Positions 39,304 to 48,189 of a stretch of 64,000 nucleotides of DNA are shown here, piece by piece. Position numbers and translations under genes: made by a program. Numbering within the stretch: the first letter of the stretch is position 1; each line of letters opens with the position of its first letter. The notes under the pieces are model-generated. The model saw only the letters and a list, made by a program, of their open reading frames with translations, was not told where the DNA came from and did no database searches. The stretch comes from Peribacillus simplex (GTDB lineage Bacteria > Bacillota > Bacilli > Bacillales > DSM-1321): assembly GCF_001542915.1 (NCBI RefSeq), contig NZ_LNNH01000059.1, positions 169,205 through 233,204 of the forward strand, given 5' to 3'.

Positions 39304-39344
39304 AAAAAAGGATGTCCGACATTACTAATGGACATCCTTTTATT
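39304..39344 (+). terminator. Terminator of the carboxylase/BKACE operon
   Basis: AAAGGATGTCC and GGACATCCTTT pair around a 12-base loop with a T-rich tail. It could also serve the convergent IclR gene. Confidence 0.88.
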
Positions 39345-39401
39345 TTCTTAATAACTAACGACAGGAAAAAAGAAAGAGTGTTTTTCCTTTTCCAGCTTTT
39401 T

Positions 39402-40160
39402 TTAAGCTTCGGTATATCCGAAGACTTTCGAGATTTCCAAACAGCTCTTTCTTAGATATTGACTTAAAGGATCTTCGTAATGATCCGGAATGCTTTCCGT
39501 GAATCCAACGGCAGTGATTGCGCCCAATAATTCCGCATTGTAATTGAAAACCGGAATGGATATGGAGGAAACGGAAGGGACAAGAGGCTCCTTGGCAAAC
39601 GCGATTTTGTTTTTGTGAATTTCATGATACTCCTCAGATTCTCTAAGAAAATCCCCCGTAACATTACGATCCTTTTCAATCCAATCCGCTGTCAAGGAAG
39701 GATCCTGGAATACAGTGAATACTTTTCCGGAAGAAGAGGAAGGAGGTAAACGCGTACCTAGCTGGGCACCGATATTCAGGTTTTGATTGGAGTTCCATAT
39801 TTTTGCCGTTGTAGGTCCATCGTAAGTCCAAACGGAAAAAAGGACTGTGCAGGAGGTATGGTGACTGATTTCCTGCAAGTATGGAGTGATTCGGCTTGTG
39901 ATGTCCTCATTCCCTATGGCTGCCATGCCATATTGAATCAGCTTGCTGCCAAGGTGATACATACCAGTGGTCTTATCACGATATAGCAGTTCGAGCTGCG
40001 TTAACGTATTCAAATACTTATAGAGATTACTTTTCGTTATTTCCGTCAACTCTTGAATATCCGAGAATCTTAAAGGTTTTCTTTGGGAAGCAAGCAAATC
40101 TAAAATGCTCATTCCTATTTGCAATGATTGAATCGTCGATCCAGATTTTACGATTTCCAT
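39402..40160 (-). CDS. IclR-family regulator of the gentisate operon
   Basis: The 252-residue product has the N-terminal winged HTH (SLQIGMSILDLLASQRKPL, TEITKSNLYKYLNTLTQ) and a GAF-like effector domain with the family's LGAITAVGF segment. It is divergent from the gentisate genes, with direct repeats over the likely promoter between them. IclR proteins often control aromatic catabolism, so gentisate or its precursor is the likely effector. Confidence 0.9.
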   Translation of the reverse strand: MEIVKSGSTIQSLQIGMSILDLLASQRKPLRFSDIQELTEITKSNLYKYLNTLTQLELLYRDKTTGMYHLGSKLIQYGMAAIGNEDITSRITPYLQEISHHTSCTVLFSVWTYDGPTTAKIWNSNQNLNIGAQLGTRLPPSSSSGKVFTVFQDPSLTADWIEKDRNVTGDFLRESEEYHEIHKNKIAFAKEPLVPSVSSISIPVFNYNAELLGAITAVGFTESIPDHYEDPLSQYLRKSCLEISKVFGYTEA

Positions 40161-40323
40161 GTGTTAATCTCCCTACCCGTTTTAATTTTAAGTCTAGTAT
40201 ATCAGAATCTTTAAAAATTTAATGAATGAAGCCAGATAAATGAGCCGAACCGTTCATTCTCCAGATCAAAGTCACATGATGGGGGTGAACCTGCCATTTT
40301 TATTAAAATGATGGCGATTATTC

Positions 40324-40353
40324 TTGACATTTTTCTGAAAATTAAGTTATTAT
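40324..40353 (+). promoter_or_regulatory. Likely promoter of the gentisate operon
   Basis: A perfect TTGACA (40324-40329) is 18 bases from TATTAT (40348-40353). The -10 lies inside the first of two direct repeats. Confidence 0.6.
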
Positions 40354-40390
40354 TTATATAAATAGTGAACTAAGTTATCTATTTATATAA
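40343..40390. promoter_or_regulatory. Direct repeats, probable IclR operator
   Basis: TAAGTTATTATTTATATAA (40343-40361) and TAAGTTATCTATTTATATAA (40371-40390) are two nearly identical units 28 bases apart that overlap the promoter -10 and start region of the gentisate operon. Confidence 0.65.
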
Positions 40391-40424
40391 TTATTAAAAA
40401 CAAAGGCGAAAAGGAGAAGGGAAA

Positions 40425-41372
40425 ATGAAATTAGTAACTTTCAGCAATGAAGGATTTACACGTATTGGAGCACTTTATCCGAATAATGAAATAGTTGACT
40501 TGAACTATGCATATCAAGCGTTGCTCGAGAGCGAGGGGAAACTGCGCAGTGAACAAATTGCCGAGGCGTATGTTCCAGCCGCAATGGAAGCGTTTTTACA
40601 GGGAGGGAGAGAAAGCCTTTCCATCGCCGAAAAGGCTGCAGATCATGCATTCCATAATCGAAACTCTTTCAGACATAAGCTGATCCATCATGTTGAAAAC
40701 ATCAAACTTGAGGCACCTGTCCAAAAGCCGGGGAAAATCATTTGTGTCGGGCACAACTACCGTGAACACATCGCTGAAATGGGCCGCGAATTACCGCCAT
40801 TCCCAGTGGTTTTTGCAAAGTTCGCCAATACGGTGATCGGTCCCCAGGATGACATTCCGTTCTTCCCCATTTCTGAACAGCTTGATTATGAAGCGGAATT
40901 CGCTTTTGTCGTCGGTCAAAGGGCACGAAATGTTTCTCAAGAGGAAGCACTTGATTATGTAGCAGGTTATACGATTGCCAATGATGTTACGTATCGTGAT
41001 ATCCAACGCCGCACCCTTGAATGGCTTCAAGGAAAAACCGTTGAAGGAAGTGCTCCGATGGGACCTTGGTTAGTCACTTCCGATGAGCTGCCCGATCCAT
41101 CTGGTTTAAATGTTCGGTTGACTGTTAATGGAGAAGAACGCCAAAAAACGAATACAGCCAACTTCGTATTCGACGTGAAATATTTAGTCGAATTCCTATC
41201 GAACTTAATGACTCTGGAACCTGGTGACATTGTCCTCACTGGAACACCGGGTGGGGTAGGAGTGGCCCGCGATCCACAAGCATTCTTAAAAGATGGTGAT
41301 GTAGTCAAGATCGAAATCGACAAAATAGGTTATCTTGAAAATCGTGTGAGTCGTGCCGGGGAGGGGAAATGA
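40425..41372 (+). CDS. Fumarylacetoacetate hydrolase family protein, likely fumarylpyruvate hydrolase
   Basis: The enzyme should split fumarylpyruvate to fumarate and pyruvate, the last step of the gentisate route. The 315-residue protein has the family signature KIICVGHNYREHIAEMG, the metal Glu pair in LDYEAEFAFVVG, NDVTYRDIQRR and VLTGTPGGVGVARDP. AAAGGAGAAGGG precedes the ATG. It is the first gene of the operon and overlaps the DinB gene by four bases. Other ring-cleavage product hydrolases share this fold; the adjacent gentisate dioxygenase supports the assignment. Confidence 0.9.
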   Translation: MKLVTFSNEGFTRIGALYPNNEIVDLNYAYQALLESEGKLRSEQIAEAYVPAAMEAFLQGGRESLSIAEKAADHAFHNRNSFRHKLIHHVENIKLEAPVQKPGKIICVGHNYREHIAEMGRELPPFPVVFAKFANTVIGPQDDIPFFPISEQLDYEAEFAFVVGQRARNVSQEEALDYVAGYTIANDVTYRDIQRRTLEWLQGKTVEGSAPMGPWLVTSDELPDPSGLNVRLTVNGEERQKTNTANFVFDVKYLVEFLSNLMTLEPGDIVLTGTPGGVGVARDPQAFLKDGDVVKIEIDKIGYLENRVSRAGEGK

Positions 41373-41863
41373 TGATGGCTTCTCAGAACATCGCAAAATC
41401 GATTGCATCAATTCAGCAATCGATAGACCATATTCTGGAAACGACCAAAAACCTTCCTGAAGAAACGATCCGCTGTAACCCTACAGAAGATGAATGGTCA
41501 ATCTTGCAAATACTTTCCCATATAGCGGAAGCCATTCCTTATTGGTTAGGTGAAGTGCAAACGGTAGTGGCTATGCCTGGCTCCAAATGGGGCCGCGGAT
41601 TGCAGGATCCGGCCCGATTGGCAGCAGTTACCGATACGGAACGGCTTTCTGTCGATGATGTCAAAAAACATGTGGAGGAGCTCAAAGATGAAGTGGAGAG
41701 CGTGCTCGGGAATTTAGATGAAGAAACGCTATCTATAGAGTCACCACATCGGAACTTTATTAAATTCGGAAATAAACCCATTTCTTATATTGTTGATCAC
41801 TTCATCGATGAACACATATCAGGACACTATGGACAGATCAAGCGAAATCTTTCAAAAATGTAA
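41369..41863 (+). CDS. DinB-family protein, candidate thiol-dependent maleylpyruvate isomerase
   Basis: The 164-residue protein has the DinB four-helix fold sequence with a His triad suited to metal binding: H51 (LSHIAEA), H149 and H153 (DEHISGHYGQI). DinB relatives include the mycothiol-dependent maleylpyruvate isomerase of actinobacteria and bacillithiol transferases. The gene lies between fumarylpyruvate hydrolase (4-base overlap) and gentisate dioxygenase, and no glutathione-type isomerase is present. A bacillithiol-dependent isomerase is therefore the natural inference; a different thiol-transferase role is possible. Confidence 0.8.
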   Translation: MMMASQNIAKSIASIQQSIDHILETTKNLPEETIRCNPTEDEWSILQILSHIAEAIPYWLGEVQTVVAMPGSKWGRGLQDPARLAAVTDTERLSVDDVKKHVEELKDEVESVLGNLDEETLSIESPHRNFIKFGNKPISYIVDHFIDEHISGHYGQIKRNLSKM

Positions 41864-41896
41864 TGACGATAGTTAAAAAAGAAGGTAGGGATAATT

Positions 41897-43009
41897 GTGT
41901 CTGAAAAACTAGAATACATGAATAGTGCAATCGTAAAAGATTTTACAAAGGATATCCAGCAGTACAATTTAGGCCCTCTGTGGGAAGCCATTCCAGCTCT
42001 GATGGACCATGAGCCCAAACCTCATGCGGAGGCTTATTTATGGAAAGAGGAGCTATTGACAAAAAAGTTGTTGGAAGCCGCTGAAATTTTTACGCCCGAC
42101 CGTGGAGGGGAGCGAAGGGCCATCTATTTTCAAAACCCAGGCTTAACTTATCGCAAGCCATGGGGATGGGCTTCTACCACACAAACGCTTTATGCAGCGG
42201 TTCAATTATTGCTGCCAGGTGAAGTGGCTCCTTCCCACCGTCATTCCCAAAGTGCCCTGCGATTCATAACGAACGGGGAGGGGGCCTACACCATCGTCCA
42301 GGGGGAAAGGATCTTCATGGAAGAGGGAGATTTCTTGATTACACCTAAAAATTTATGGCATGGTCATGGCCATATTGGAGATAAACCGATGATTTGGATG
42401 GATGCCCTAGATATCCCGACCATTTATTCCATAGGCGGCACTTTTTTTGAACCGTATCCTGATCGAATCGAAACGCCTAAACGTCCGGATAATTTTTCAG
42501 AACTGCGTTATCATGGCGGAATGGTGCGTCCTGTATCCGATCGTTATTCACAAGTGGCTCCACTTGCCAATTACAAATGGGAAGGCACCCAATCTGCGAT
42601 TGAAGGATTGATGAATTTCGATCCAGATCCATATGAAGGTTTTGCCGTAGAATATATCAACCCTTCAAACGGGCAAACCGCCAACCCTACAATGGGAGCT
42701 TGGATGCAAAAGCTGCCGCAAGGTTTTCATACCAAAGCTCATCGCCATACCCATTCTACCATCTATCAAGTACATCAAGGTACAGGGTATACGGTCATTA
42801 ATGGCGTTCGTTTTGATTGGTCTAAGGGAGATTATTTCGTCGTTCCGAATTGGGCTTGGCATGAGCACGTTGCAGAAGTGGATTCCTACCTATTCTCGGT
42901 CAATGATCTTCCAATCATGGAGAGATTCGACTTGGAACAGCAACAGGCATTTGACGCAAATAATGGGTACCAAAAGGTTGAACGTGAATTTAAACCTGTG
43001 CTGGTATAA
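41897..43009 (+). CDS. Gentisate 1,2-dioxygenase
   Basis: The enzyme is an Fe(II) bicupin dioxygenase opening gentisate to maleylpyruvate. The 370-residue product has the N-terminal cupin with PSHRHSQSALRFI (H114, H116) and LWHGHGHIG, and a second cupin with KAHRHTHSTIYQVHQG and NWAWHEHVAE. The start is a GTG at 41897 after GAAGGTAGGG. It sits in a 3-hydroxybenzoate/gentisate gene set, which supports gentisate over 1-hydroxy-2-naphthoate or salicylate as substrate. Confidence 0.93.
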   Translation: MSEKLEYMNSAIVKDFTKDIQQYNLGPLWEAIPALMDHEPKPHAEAYLWKEELLTKKLLEAAEIFTPDRGGERRAIYFQNPGLTYRKPWGWASTTQTLYAAVQLLLPGEVAPSHRHSQSALRFITNGEGAYTIVQGERIFMEEGDFLITPKNLWHGHGHIGDKPMIWMDALDIPTIYSIGGTFFEPYPDRIETPKRPDNFSELRYHGGMVRPVSDRYSQVAPLANYKWEGTQSAIEGLMNFDPDPYEGFAVEYINPSNGQTANPTMGAWMQKLPQGFHTKAHRHTHSTIYQVHQGTGYTVINGVRFDWSKGDYFVVPNWAWHEHVAEVDSYLFSVNDLPIMERFDLEQQQAFDANNGYQKVEREFKPVLV

Positions 43010-43058
43010 AACCGTTCCAGAGGAATGAGGGTATTCAGCCCATGGCCAAGAGGTCGAT

Positions 43059-43072
43059 TGAAAGCGTTTACC
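43059..43072. promoter_or_regulatory. cre site between gentisate dioxygenase and the hydroxylase
   Basis: TGAAAGCGTTTACC matches the CcpA consensus at 13 of 14 positions. It lies 42 bases before the hydroxylase start and could repress read-through or an internal promoter. Confidence 0.6.
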
Positions 43073-43113
43073 ATTAAGCGGTGCAGCATCTTAACTGATT
43101 TAGGGGGGAATGA

Positions 43114-44322
43114 ATGATGAACAGAGAAAATAAGCCATTCATTGTTATCGGCGGTGGAATAGGCGGATTGGCAACGGCTCTTGGCATTGCAGAAACGAAA
43201 CAATATGTCAAAGTGTTGGAACAAGCGCCTGAATTTGGGGAAATTGGTGCAGGAATTCAACTGGCTGCGAACGCAACCAATGTGTTACAGCGCTTGGGTG
43301 TGATGGATAAAATTAACGAAATTGCAGTCTTTCCGAAAAGGTTGGTACTGATGGATGCTTTCTCGGGCAAGGAGCTTTCCGCCTTGGATTTAGGTAATGT
43401 TTATAAAGAAAGATATGGGGCGCCGTACGTTGTTTTGCACCGTTCCGATCTGCATAAAGTACTGGCAGAAGCCTGTGAAAGCAACCCGTTCATCGAGCTG
43501 GTGACCAACCAGACCATCATTGAAGCGGAGGAACATGGCGGTGAAGTTTCCGTTACTGCTGCGGACGGAGCCCAACATATCGGAACGGCCGTAATCGGTG
43601 CAGATGGATTATGGTCAAATGCGCGTAAACTGCTAGTGGAAGATCAACCGGTCTGCTCGCAATATGTGGCTTATCGGGGAGCGATTCCGATGGATGAGGT
43701 AACAAGCCATGGAGATTTGGATGATGTGTATATGTGGATCGGGCCAAATCTTCATCTTGTTCAATATCCGGTTAGAAGGGGAGAACTGTACAATCAAGTA
43801 GTGGTCTTCAAGAGCTCTCAATACACAAAAGAAAATGAACAAACCAATCACTGGGGAACACCGGATGAAATGGATCGTGTTTTTGCAGGGACTTGCGAGC
43901 TTGTCCAAAATGCAATTTCATTCATTCAACGTCAACGTCGCTGGCCGATGTATGACCGCCTGCCAATTGATAATTGGACTAAAGGCAGGATTACGCTTAT
44001 GGGGGATGCTGCTCATCCGATGCTTCAATACTTGGCGCAAGGAGCCTGCCAGGCTTTAGAGGATGCAGCTTATTTGACGGATATGCTGCACAAGCATGAT
44101 CAGGACATTGAACAAGCTTTCATGGAGTATCAAGAAGAACGCATTCCTCGAACGGCAAATGTTCAGAGCAGTGCAAGAATGTGGGGGGAAATCATCCACA
44201 ATACGACTGACGCCGGCATTCTCCTCCGGGATACCATCCTATCAAGTCGCACGGGTAAGGATTTCAAATTCATTGATGAATTCCATGGATATAATAAAAA
44301 GGCCCGTGAAAGCATCAGTTGA
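43114..44322 (+). CDS. FAD-dependent hydroxylase, likely 3-hydroxybenzoate 6-monooxygenase
   Basis: The 402-residue protein is a class A flavoprotein monooxygenase with the GGGIGGLA dinucleotide motif at residues 13-20, an ADGLWSNAR segment of the DG motif, and GDAAHPMLQYLAQGACQALE of the GD motif. The position after gentisate dioxygenase suggests hydroxylation of 3-hydroxybenzoate (or salicylate at C5) to gentisate with NADH. GGGGGGAATG precedes the ATG. It ends the operon before a strong terminator. The choice of substrate is from context. Confidence 0.87.
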   Translation: MMNRENKPFIVIGGGIGGLATALGIAETKQYVKVLEQAPEFGEIGAGIQLAANATNVLQRLGVMDKINEIAVFPKRLVLMDAFSGKELSALDLGNVYKERYGAPYVVLHRSDLHKVLAEACESNPFIELVTNQTIIEAEEHGGEVSVTAADGAQHIGTAVIGADGLWSNARKLLVEDQPVCSQYVAYRGAIPMDEVTSHGDLDDVYMWIGPNLHLVQYPVRRGELYNQVVVFKSSQYTKENEQTNHWGTPDEMDRVFAGTCELVQNAISFIQRQRRWPMYDRLPIDNWTKGRITLMGDAAHPMLQYLAQGACQALEDAAYLTDMLHKHDQDIEQAFMEYQEERIPRTANVQSSARMWGEIIHNTTDAGILLRDTILSSRTGKDFKFIDEFHGYNKKARESIS

Positions 44323-44369
44323 TTTGTTTCTTTGGAAATCGGGAAGTTAGATATTTTACAAAGAATTTT

Positions 44370-44402
44370 GCCTTTTTTCCTTTTGGAAAAAAGGCTTTTT
44401 TG
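44370..44402 (+). terminator. Terminator of the gentisate operon
   Basis: GCCTTTTTTCC TTTT GGAAAAAAGGC followed by T6. Confidence 0.93.
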
Positions 44403-44652
44403 CTGGTTATCGAACCATACTTTCTAAATGGTACGACTGAAAAAGGGATATAAGCCGACCTTTTCTTGAAAGTAGAAAGAATTAAAATACTGCGCTGACT
44501 AATATACACATGAAATAAAATGGACAAAGGCATTCGCCCCGTTTGATGTAGAGCTCATTCTCCGTAAAAGAATTTAATAGTATTTATTTTAATCACCTAT
44601 AACCGCCATTTTATAGTTTTATTCTTTTTATTCAGAAAAATAAGAATGTTGT

Positions 44653-44681
44653 TTGACTTTGGTATAACAATATTATAATAT
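44653..44681 (+). promoter_or_regulatory. Possible promoter of the phosphotriesterase/thiolase operon, with AT palindrome
   Basis: TTGACT (44653-44658) and TATAAT (44674-44679) are only 15 bases apart. The -10 lies in a perfect palindrome ATATTATAATAT (44670-44681) that might be an operator for the GntR protein. About 210 bases of leader without a recognised element separate it from the first gene. Confidence 0.45.
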
Positions 44682-44891
44682 GATATTAAGAAGTTGAGAG
44701 ATGTTTTATTTTATGGGAAAGAGAGCGGTTCCATTTGGGTTTCCAGAGAAAAGGAAGCATTGATTTCCTTTATTGTTGTAAATGAAAGTCTTTGTTTCTA
44801 TGAATCTACAGAACGGAAAGAATCTGGATTTTTTACAAAATGGTCTTCTCCAGTTACACAGCACCTTTTATGAAATAAAGGAGGTTTAACA

Positions 44892-45929
44892 ATGGTAGAA
44901 CATGTAGAACATCGTTCGGGCTCTGTTCGGACGGTACTGGGATTGGTGCCAGCTCAAGAACTAGGCGTTGTGCTTATTCATGAATCACTTCTTTCTGTTA
45001 TGCCTGGAGCGGAATATGCTCCGGAAATTGATATGGACAAGAGTAAGATTTTTGATATCTTACATCGTAAATTAACGGAATTCCGTCGCAGTGGCGGAAA
45101 AACGATTGTAGATCATCGCGGGATGTTCCATGGCCGTGACGTCAAGCTTTATGAAACGCTTTCCAAGACGACAGGGGTACATATCGTAGCTTCAACAGGC
45201 TTAGGACCAGAACGGATGCTAAGTGGGTATTTCACTACCCCGCAAACTCATCCACCAACACCTTGGCCAGCTGAACAATTTGCTGGTTTGTTTATAAAAG
45301 AGGTGATGGAAGGAATTGTCGTTCCGCGTGTGGAACGATCAGGTCCTGCAGGGATTGTGACATCCATTGCAACTCAAAGTGGGATTGTCCAAATTGAAGA
45401 GAATCTTTTCCGCGGCTGTGCACAAACTGGAATGGCAACAGGAGTGCCGGTATCCTTGCAATATGGTGCAAATGCCCTGAAAGATTTGGAAATGGTATTA
45501 AGCGAAGGCATTGAACCGCACCGCGTCATCATCGGGGGACTTGACCGTTTGGATGCAGTTAAACGTAAAGAAGCGTTTGCTGTGGCGGAACGTGGTGCGT
45601 ATGTTGCTTTAGACCATGTTGGCTGGTCTACACGAGAAGGCTATATAGATGATAGGGAGCGTGCTCGGTTAATTGCAGAACTATTCGAAAAAGGCCTAGG
45701 TGAACGTGTCTTGATTTCAACGAATGCCGTTGGCTGTGCAAAAGGTCATGAAACAAAGGATATGGACTTCAATTACCTACTAGTACAATTCGTTCCGATC
45801 CTGCGTCAAGCAGGAGTATTGAATGAAGAAATCCGTATATTGTTAGAAGAAAATCCGCAGCGTGTACTGGCTGTTGATGCCCCTGCAACTGTCAAAAGGG
45901 AAACTGCCGCGGGATCAAAGCAAAAATAA
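44892..45929 (+). CDS. Phosphotriesterase-like protein lacking metal ligands (probable pseudoenzyme)
   Basis: The 345-residue protein aligns along its length with the next gene and with the phosphotriesterase/lactonase amidohydrolase family. The metal site appears lost: HxH is H30-E-S32, the carboxylated Lys position is T157 (AGIVTSIAT), the two later His are Q190 (VSLQYGA) and G216 (IIGGLDRLD), and the catalytic Asp is N278 (LISTNAVGC). The fold sequence is otherwise intact and well translated (AAAGGAGG before the ATG). It may be a regulatory or structural partner of the intact paralogue, or act without metal on another substrate. Confidence 0.85.
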   Translation: MVEHVEHRSGSVRTVLGLVPAQELGVVLIHESLLSVMPGAEYAPEIDMDKSKIFDILHRKLTEFRRSGGKTIVDHRGMFHGRDVKLYETLSKTTGVHIVASTGLGPERMLSGYFTTPQTHPPTPWPAEQFAGLFIKEVMEGIVVPRVERSGPAGIVTSIATQSGIVQIEENLFRGCAQTGMATGVPVSLQYGANALKDLEMVLSEGIEPHRVIIGGLDRLDAVKRKEAFAVAERGAYVALDHVGWSTREGYIDDRERARLIAELFEKGLGERVLISTNAVGCAKGHETKDMDFNYLLVQFVPILRQAGVLNEEIRILLEENPQRVLAVDAPATVKRETAAGSKQK

Positions 45930-45949
45930 ATGCGAGGAGGGAATCTGTT

Positions 45950-46963
45950 ATGGGGAAGGTAAATACGGTTTTAGGTCCGATCGCGTCAGAAGATCTAGGA
46001 ATCACTGCAATGCATGAACATATTGGTTTTGGTCTTCCTGGATGTGACTTGGATACTCAGTGGTGGAAAAAGCCTGAAGAAGCATTTGACGTTACCATTC
46101 AAAAGTTGCGGCGCTTTCGTGAACATGGCGGTAAAACATTCGTTGATTGTACAGGCATCGGAAATGGGCGTGACATCGAATATTTCCAGGTGCTTTCTCG
46201 CAGAACTGGCGTCAATATCGTGGCCGTTACAGGTTTTGTAGCAGGGGATTCAGCGTTGCCCTATTTCCGTAACAAAACAGTTGAGTATTTGACAAACTTA
46301 TTCATACATGAAATCACGGTGGGGATCGATGGTACAAGCGCAAAAGCTGGCGCTGTTAAAGTAGGCGTCAGCCGAGAAGGCTTAAGTGAACTGGATCAAC
46401 GCATCTATCGGGCAGCTGCACGTGCTGCAGTGAAAACAGGTGTCCCAATCATTACACACTTATCAACAGAACCGGAACTGGCGATTGACATTTTTGAATC
46501 CGAAGGGTTGCCTCTAAATCGTGTACTAATGGGCCATGCAGATGTTGGTCAAGATGCCGATGAAGAGCGTGATAAAATGATCGCAAGCCGAGGCGGATAT
46601 GTAGGTTTCGACACGATTGGTTACGACAAGGAGATGGAAAATGCGCCATATTGGTCACGTCCCCGTCAAGACCGTGTTAAGCATTTTCTTTCTTTCCTCG
46701 AAAAAGGCTTTCTTGAACGGGCTGTGATTTCAGCCGATGCTAACTGCTGTGCACTAGGCTGGCCAGGGTTAAAGGGACACTCTGTAAACTACTTGTTTGA
46801 AGAATTCATCCCCGACCTTCGGAAAGCTGGTGTCGCTGAAGATGTATTTGACCAATTATTAGTACGTACTCCTGCAAATTTCCTTACCATGCAAGAACCT
46901 AGTTTGAAAGCAAATCCGTTATCAAATAACGATATTGGATGTGTTCCTATTATCAAAAGCTGA
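45950..46963 (+). CDS. Phosphotriesterase-family metal hydrolase (probable lactonase)
   Basis: The 337-residue protein keeps all dinuclear metal ligands of the family: H22 and H24 (AMHEHIGFG), K137 (AGAVKVGVS), H170 (IITHLSTEP), H196 (LMGHADVGQ) and D263 (ISADANCC). Family members hydrolyse lactones, esters or phosphotriesters; in a catabolic operon a lactonase is the likeliest role. It follows its degenerate paralogue by 20 bases with GCGAGGAGGG before the ATG. Confidence 0.87.
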   Translation: MGKVNTVLGPIASEDLGITAMHEHIGFGLPGCDLDTQWWKKPEEAFDVTIQKLRRFREHGGKTFVDCTGIGNGRDIEYFQVLSRRTGVNIVAVTGFVAGDSALPYFRNKTVEYLTNLFIHEITVGIDGTSAKAGAVKVGVSREGLSELDQRIYRAAARAAVKTGVPIITHLSTEPELAIDIFESEGLPLNRVLMGHADVGQDADEERDKMIASRGGYVGFDTIGYDKEMENAPYWSRPRQDRVKHFLSFLEKGFLERAVISADANCCALGWPGLKGHSVNYLFEEFIPDLRKAGVAEDVFDQLLVRTPANFLTMQEPSLKANPLSNNDIGCVPIIKS

Positions 46964-47022
46964 CGCAATTATTATTGAGAGCTGAACATCTGATTTAACT
47001 AGACTAACAGGGGGGAGCAAAG

Positions 47023-48186
47023 ATGACTATAAAAGGAAGGGCCTATATCGCGGGAGCATTCGAACATCCAATGCGTAAAGCCCCTGATAAGTCGGTTTCA
47101 GCCATACATGCTGAATGTGCCAAAGGTGCATTGGCTGATGCTGGACTCTCATTTGCAGATGTCGATGGCTATTTCTGTGCGGGTGACGCACCTGGAGGCG
47201 TCCACTCCATGGTCGATTACCTAGGCCTTGATGTCCGGCATGCAGATGGGACAGATACAGGGGGGTCTTCATATATTGCGCACGTTTCACATGCCGCCCA
47301 GGCGATAATATCTGGAAAATGCAATGTTGCCTTGATCACGATGGGGGGCCGTCCCCGCTCAGAAGGAAGAAGCGGTGTAAAACAAAAGATTGTCGGAGTA
47401 AATGTCCCTGAAGCACCTTTTGAACTAACTTATGGTCCGACAGCTGTAAATGAGTATGCAATGGCTACCATGCGTCATATGCACGAATATGGTACAACAA
47501 GTGAACAGCTTGCATGGGTAAAAGTTGCAGCTTCCCATCATGCCAAGCATAACCCAAATGCGATGCTGCGTGATGTAGTAACCGTAGAAGATGTGCTTTC
47601 TTCCCCCATGATTGCCGATCCATTGCATCGATTGGATTGCTGTGTGGTCAGTGATGGCGGCGGTGCTATTATTGTCGTAAGCCCTGAAATTGCCAAAAGC
47701 CTCAATCGTCCCCTTATCAGGGTGTTGGGTGCAGGAGAATCATCCAAGGGGCTTTTGGGAGGCAAGGCTGATCTTACTTATAGTGGTGCAGTACGGTCGG
47801 GGGCATCAGCTTTTGCCGAAGCCGGGGTAAATTCACAAGATATTAAGTATGCATCAATCTATGATAGCTTTACGATCACGGTGTTGATGCAGCTTGAGGA
47901 TTTAGGTTTCTGCAAAAAGGGCGAAGGCGGTAAATTCGTTGCCGATGGAAACCTGATTTCTGGTGTTGGCAAACTTCCCATCAATACAGATGGCGGCGGG
48001 TTGAATAACAACCATCCTTCGGGTCGAGGCGGCATGATTAAACTGATAGAGGCTGTGCGGCAACTCCGTGGAGAGTCACATCCAAAGGTCCAGGTGAACA
48101 ATTGTGATCTTGCACTGGTTCATGGTACTGGTGGCGGCCTCGCAAGTCGACATGGCAGTGCAACATTGATCTTGGAAAGGGTGTAG
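47023..48186 (+). CDS. Thiolase-superfamily protein without catalytic cysteines (SCPx/Ltp-like)
   Basis: The 387-residue protein has the thiolase fold sequence and is followed by a DUF35 gene, as in non-decarboxylating SCPx/Ltp2-type systems. Where thiolases carry the nucleophilic Cys, it reads DTGGSSYIAHVSHA; where the second Cys is expected near the C-terminus, it reads HGTGGGLASRHG. The GGLNNNHPSG loop keeps its His. Such enzymes can cleave carbon-carbon bonds by retro-aldol chemistry, as Ltp2 does in steroid side-chain degradation. Thiolysis is therefore less likely than aldol cleavage of an acyl-CoA. GGGGGGAG precedes the ATG. Confidence 0.85.
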   Translation: MTIKGRAYIAGAFEHPMRKAPDKSVSAIHAECAKGALADAGLSFADVDGYFCAGDAPGGVHSMVDYLGLDVRHADGTDTGGSSYIAHVSHAAQAIISGKCNVALITMGGRPRSEGRSGVKQKIVGVNVPEAPFELTYGPTAVNEYAMATMRHMHEYGTTSEQLAWVKVAASHHAKHNPNAMLRDVVTVEDVLSSPMIADPLHRLDCCVVSDGGGAIIVVSPEIAKSLNRPLIRVLGAGESSKGLLGGKADLTYSGAVRSGASAFAEAGVNSQDIKYASIYDSFTITVLMQLEDLGFCKKGEGGKFVADGNLISGVGKLPINTDGGGLNNNHPSGRGGMIKLIEAVRQLRGESHPKVQVNNCDLALVHGTGGGLASRHGSATLILERV

Positions 48187-48189
48187 CTT

